From Choanephora cucurbitarum (taxonomy: Eukaryota; Mucoromycota; Mucoromycetes; Mucorales; Choanephoraceae): a stretch of 60,441 nt of DNA. Location of the stretch: NCBI GenBank assembly GCA_025331435.1, contig JAIWNI010000140.1, positions 1-60,441 on the forward strand. Direction: 5' to 3'. Within the stretch, counting starts at the first letter, position 1; each line of letters starts with the position of its first letter. The notes under the pieces were generated by a model. The model had not been told where the DNA came from. It did no database searches and was given only the letters and a program-made list of their open reading frames with translations. This document shows positions 59,853 to 60,441 of the stretch, piece by piece. Both the position numbers and the translations under genes were made by a program.

Positions 59853-60441
59853 TACTCGTTGGTTTGAGAAATGCTGACTCTGATTCTTTATATTTTCCTT
59901 GAGAAACAAAGTAGATTAGAAAGAAAAACATCTCCATATCTCGTCTTCTAAAATGAAGCTAAGATATGTTTGAAAGTAGCACTCAACTGTTGCTGTTATA
60001 TATATAATCAGACCAATTTTAAGAACAGACAGAAACAATGAAATCAACAAAAAAAAAGAAGAGATAAAGCTACTTGACTTCTTGAGCGGATTGCAGCTTG
60101 ATATCTGATTACTTGTTAGTAAGAAAGTCTTTGTTAATCTTTTCTGTGTAAGCCAAAGAGTCTCACGTTATAAAAGAATAGCTATCACCTTTGTTTTGAT
60201 GTGCTCTAATGATAGTAAGCAGTCATGGTTTGCTCGTGAAAGCATAAATATGACATCTTCTTTTTATTTGGCTTCATCCATTACTCTAATTAAAAGCTGA
60301 CTCTTTGAAGGCGCTTGATTGACATAAGCAGCTTGAAGACCATTGATTCATTGTCTCTAGTGGTTTTGACTATGCCTTGGACTAGACCAAGAAGCTAATA
60401 GTCAGCTCATATCGTGCGCGTATATGTTTTTGTTGTACTTT
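59853..60441. other. Intergenic to window end
   Basis: AT-rich, no supported feature. Confidence 0.5.

Overview
This is a 60.4 kb piece of a fungal nuclear genome, most likely an early-diverging mould of the Mucoromycota (Mucorales-like). The support is internal. Genes carry many short GT-AG introns (about 45-80 nt), intergenic DNA is very AT-rich, and housekeeping genes are clearly fungal: Vps34, a Mex67-like export receptor, a Pff1-type vacuolar protease and CYP51. The CYP51 has phenylalanine where most fungi have the azole-contact tyrosine, a substitution I know from Mucorales. No rRNA, tRNA or CRISPR array was recognised.

Layout. 0.3-5.7 kb: a nearly intact Mutator-like (MULE) element whose protein also carries an OTU cysteine-protease domain and a probable RTC4-like tail, abutting a truncated Helitron on the other strand. 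5.7-9.2 kb: relics, including a Tc1/mariner-like remnant. 9.2-16.1 kb: a host block with a cytochrome P450 (+), a nitronate monooxygenase (-) and VPS34 (-). 16-22.7 kb: relics, including a LINE 3' end and a badly decayed copy of a Fanzor/TnpB-like element. 22.7-24.05 kb: a Myb/SANT-like DNA-binding protein with a long Gln/His tract. 24-33.4 kb: a gene desert with a LINE fragment and a MITE. 33.4-36.6 kb: a second, diverged, intronless MULE-OTU element with two in-frame stops. 37.4-40.5 kb: a frameshifted fructosamine-kinase-like gene convergent with MEX67. 41.8-45.9 kb: a second, better preserved Fanzor/TnpB-like copy. 47.1-58.3 kb: a dense host block with a P450 relic, an E2 ubiquitin-conjugating enzyme, a chromodomain protein with a SPOC-like C-terminus, a Pff1-type M28 protease, CYP51 and an APQ12-like protein. 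58.3-60.4 kb: intergenic DNA with a 189-bp Tc1/mariner-type MITE.

Host genes are closely packed and often convergent, with 50-165 bp between stops. They cover autophagy and endosomal lipid signalling (Vps34), sterol synthesis (CYP51), mRNA export, nuclear-envelope biology, ubiquitination and heterochromatin. The transposon-derived blocks lie between them.

The most interesting content is the probable eukaryotic TnpB homologue (Fanzor-type) present in two copies about 22 kb apart. Aligning the two by eye defines a shared core with a RuvC-like D, a GDRG segment and a zinc ribbon. Next are the two MULE transposases fused to OTU protease domains that keep their Cys and His. All family names come from reading motifs, not from database searches.
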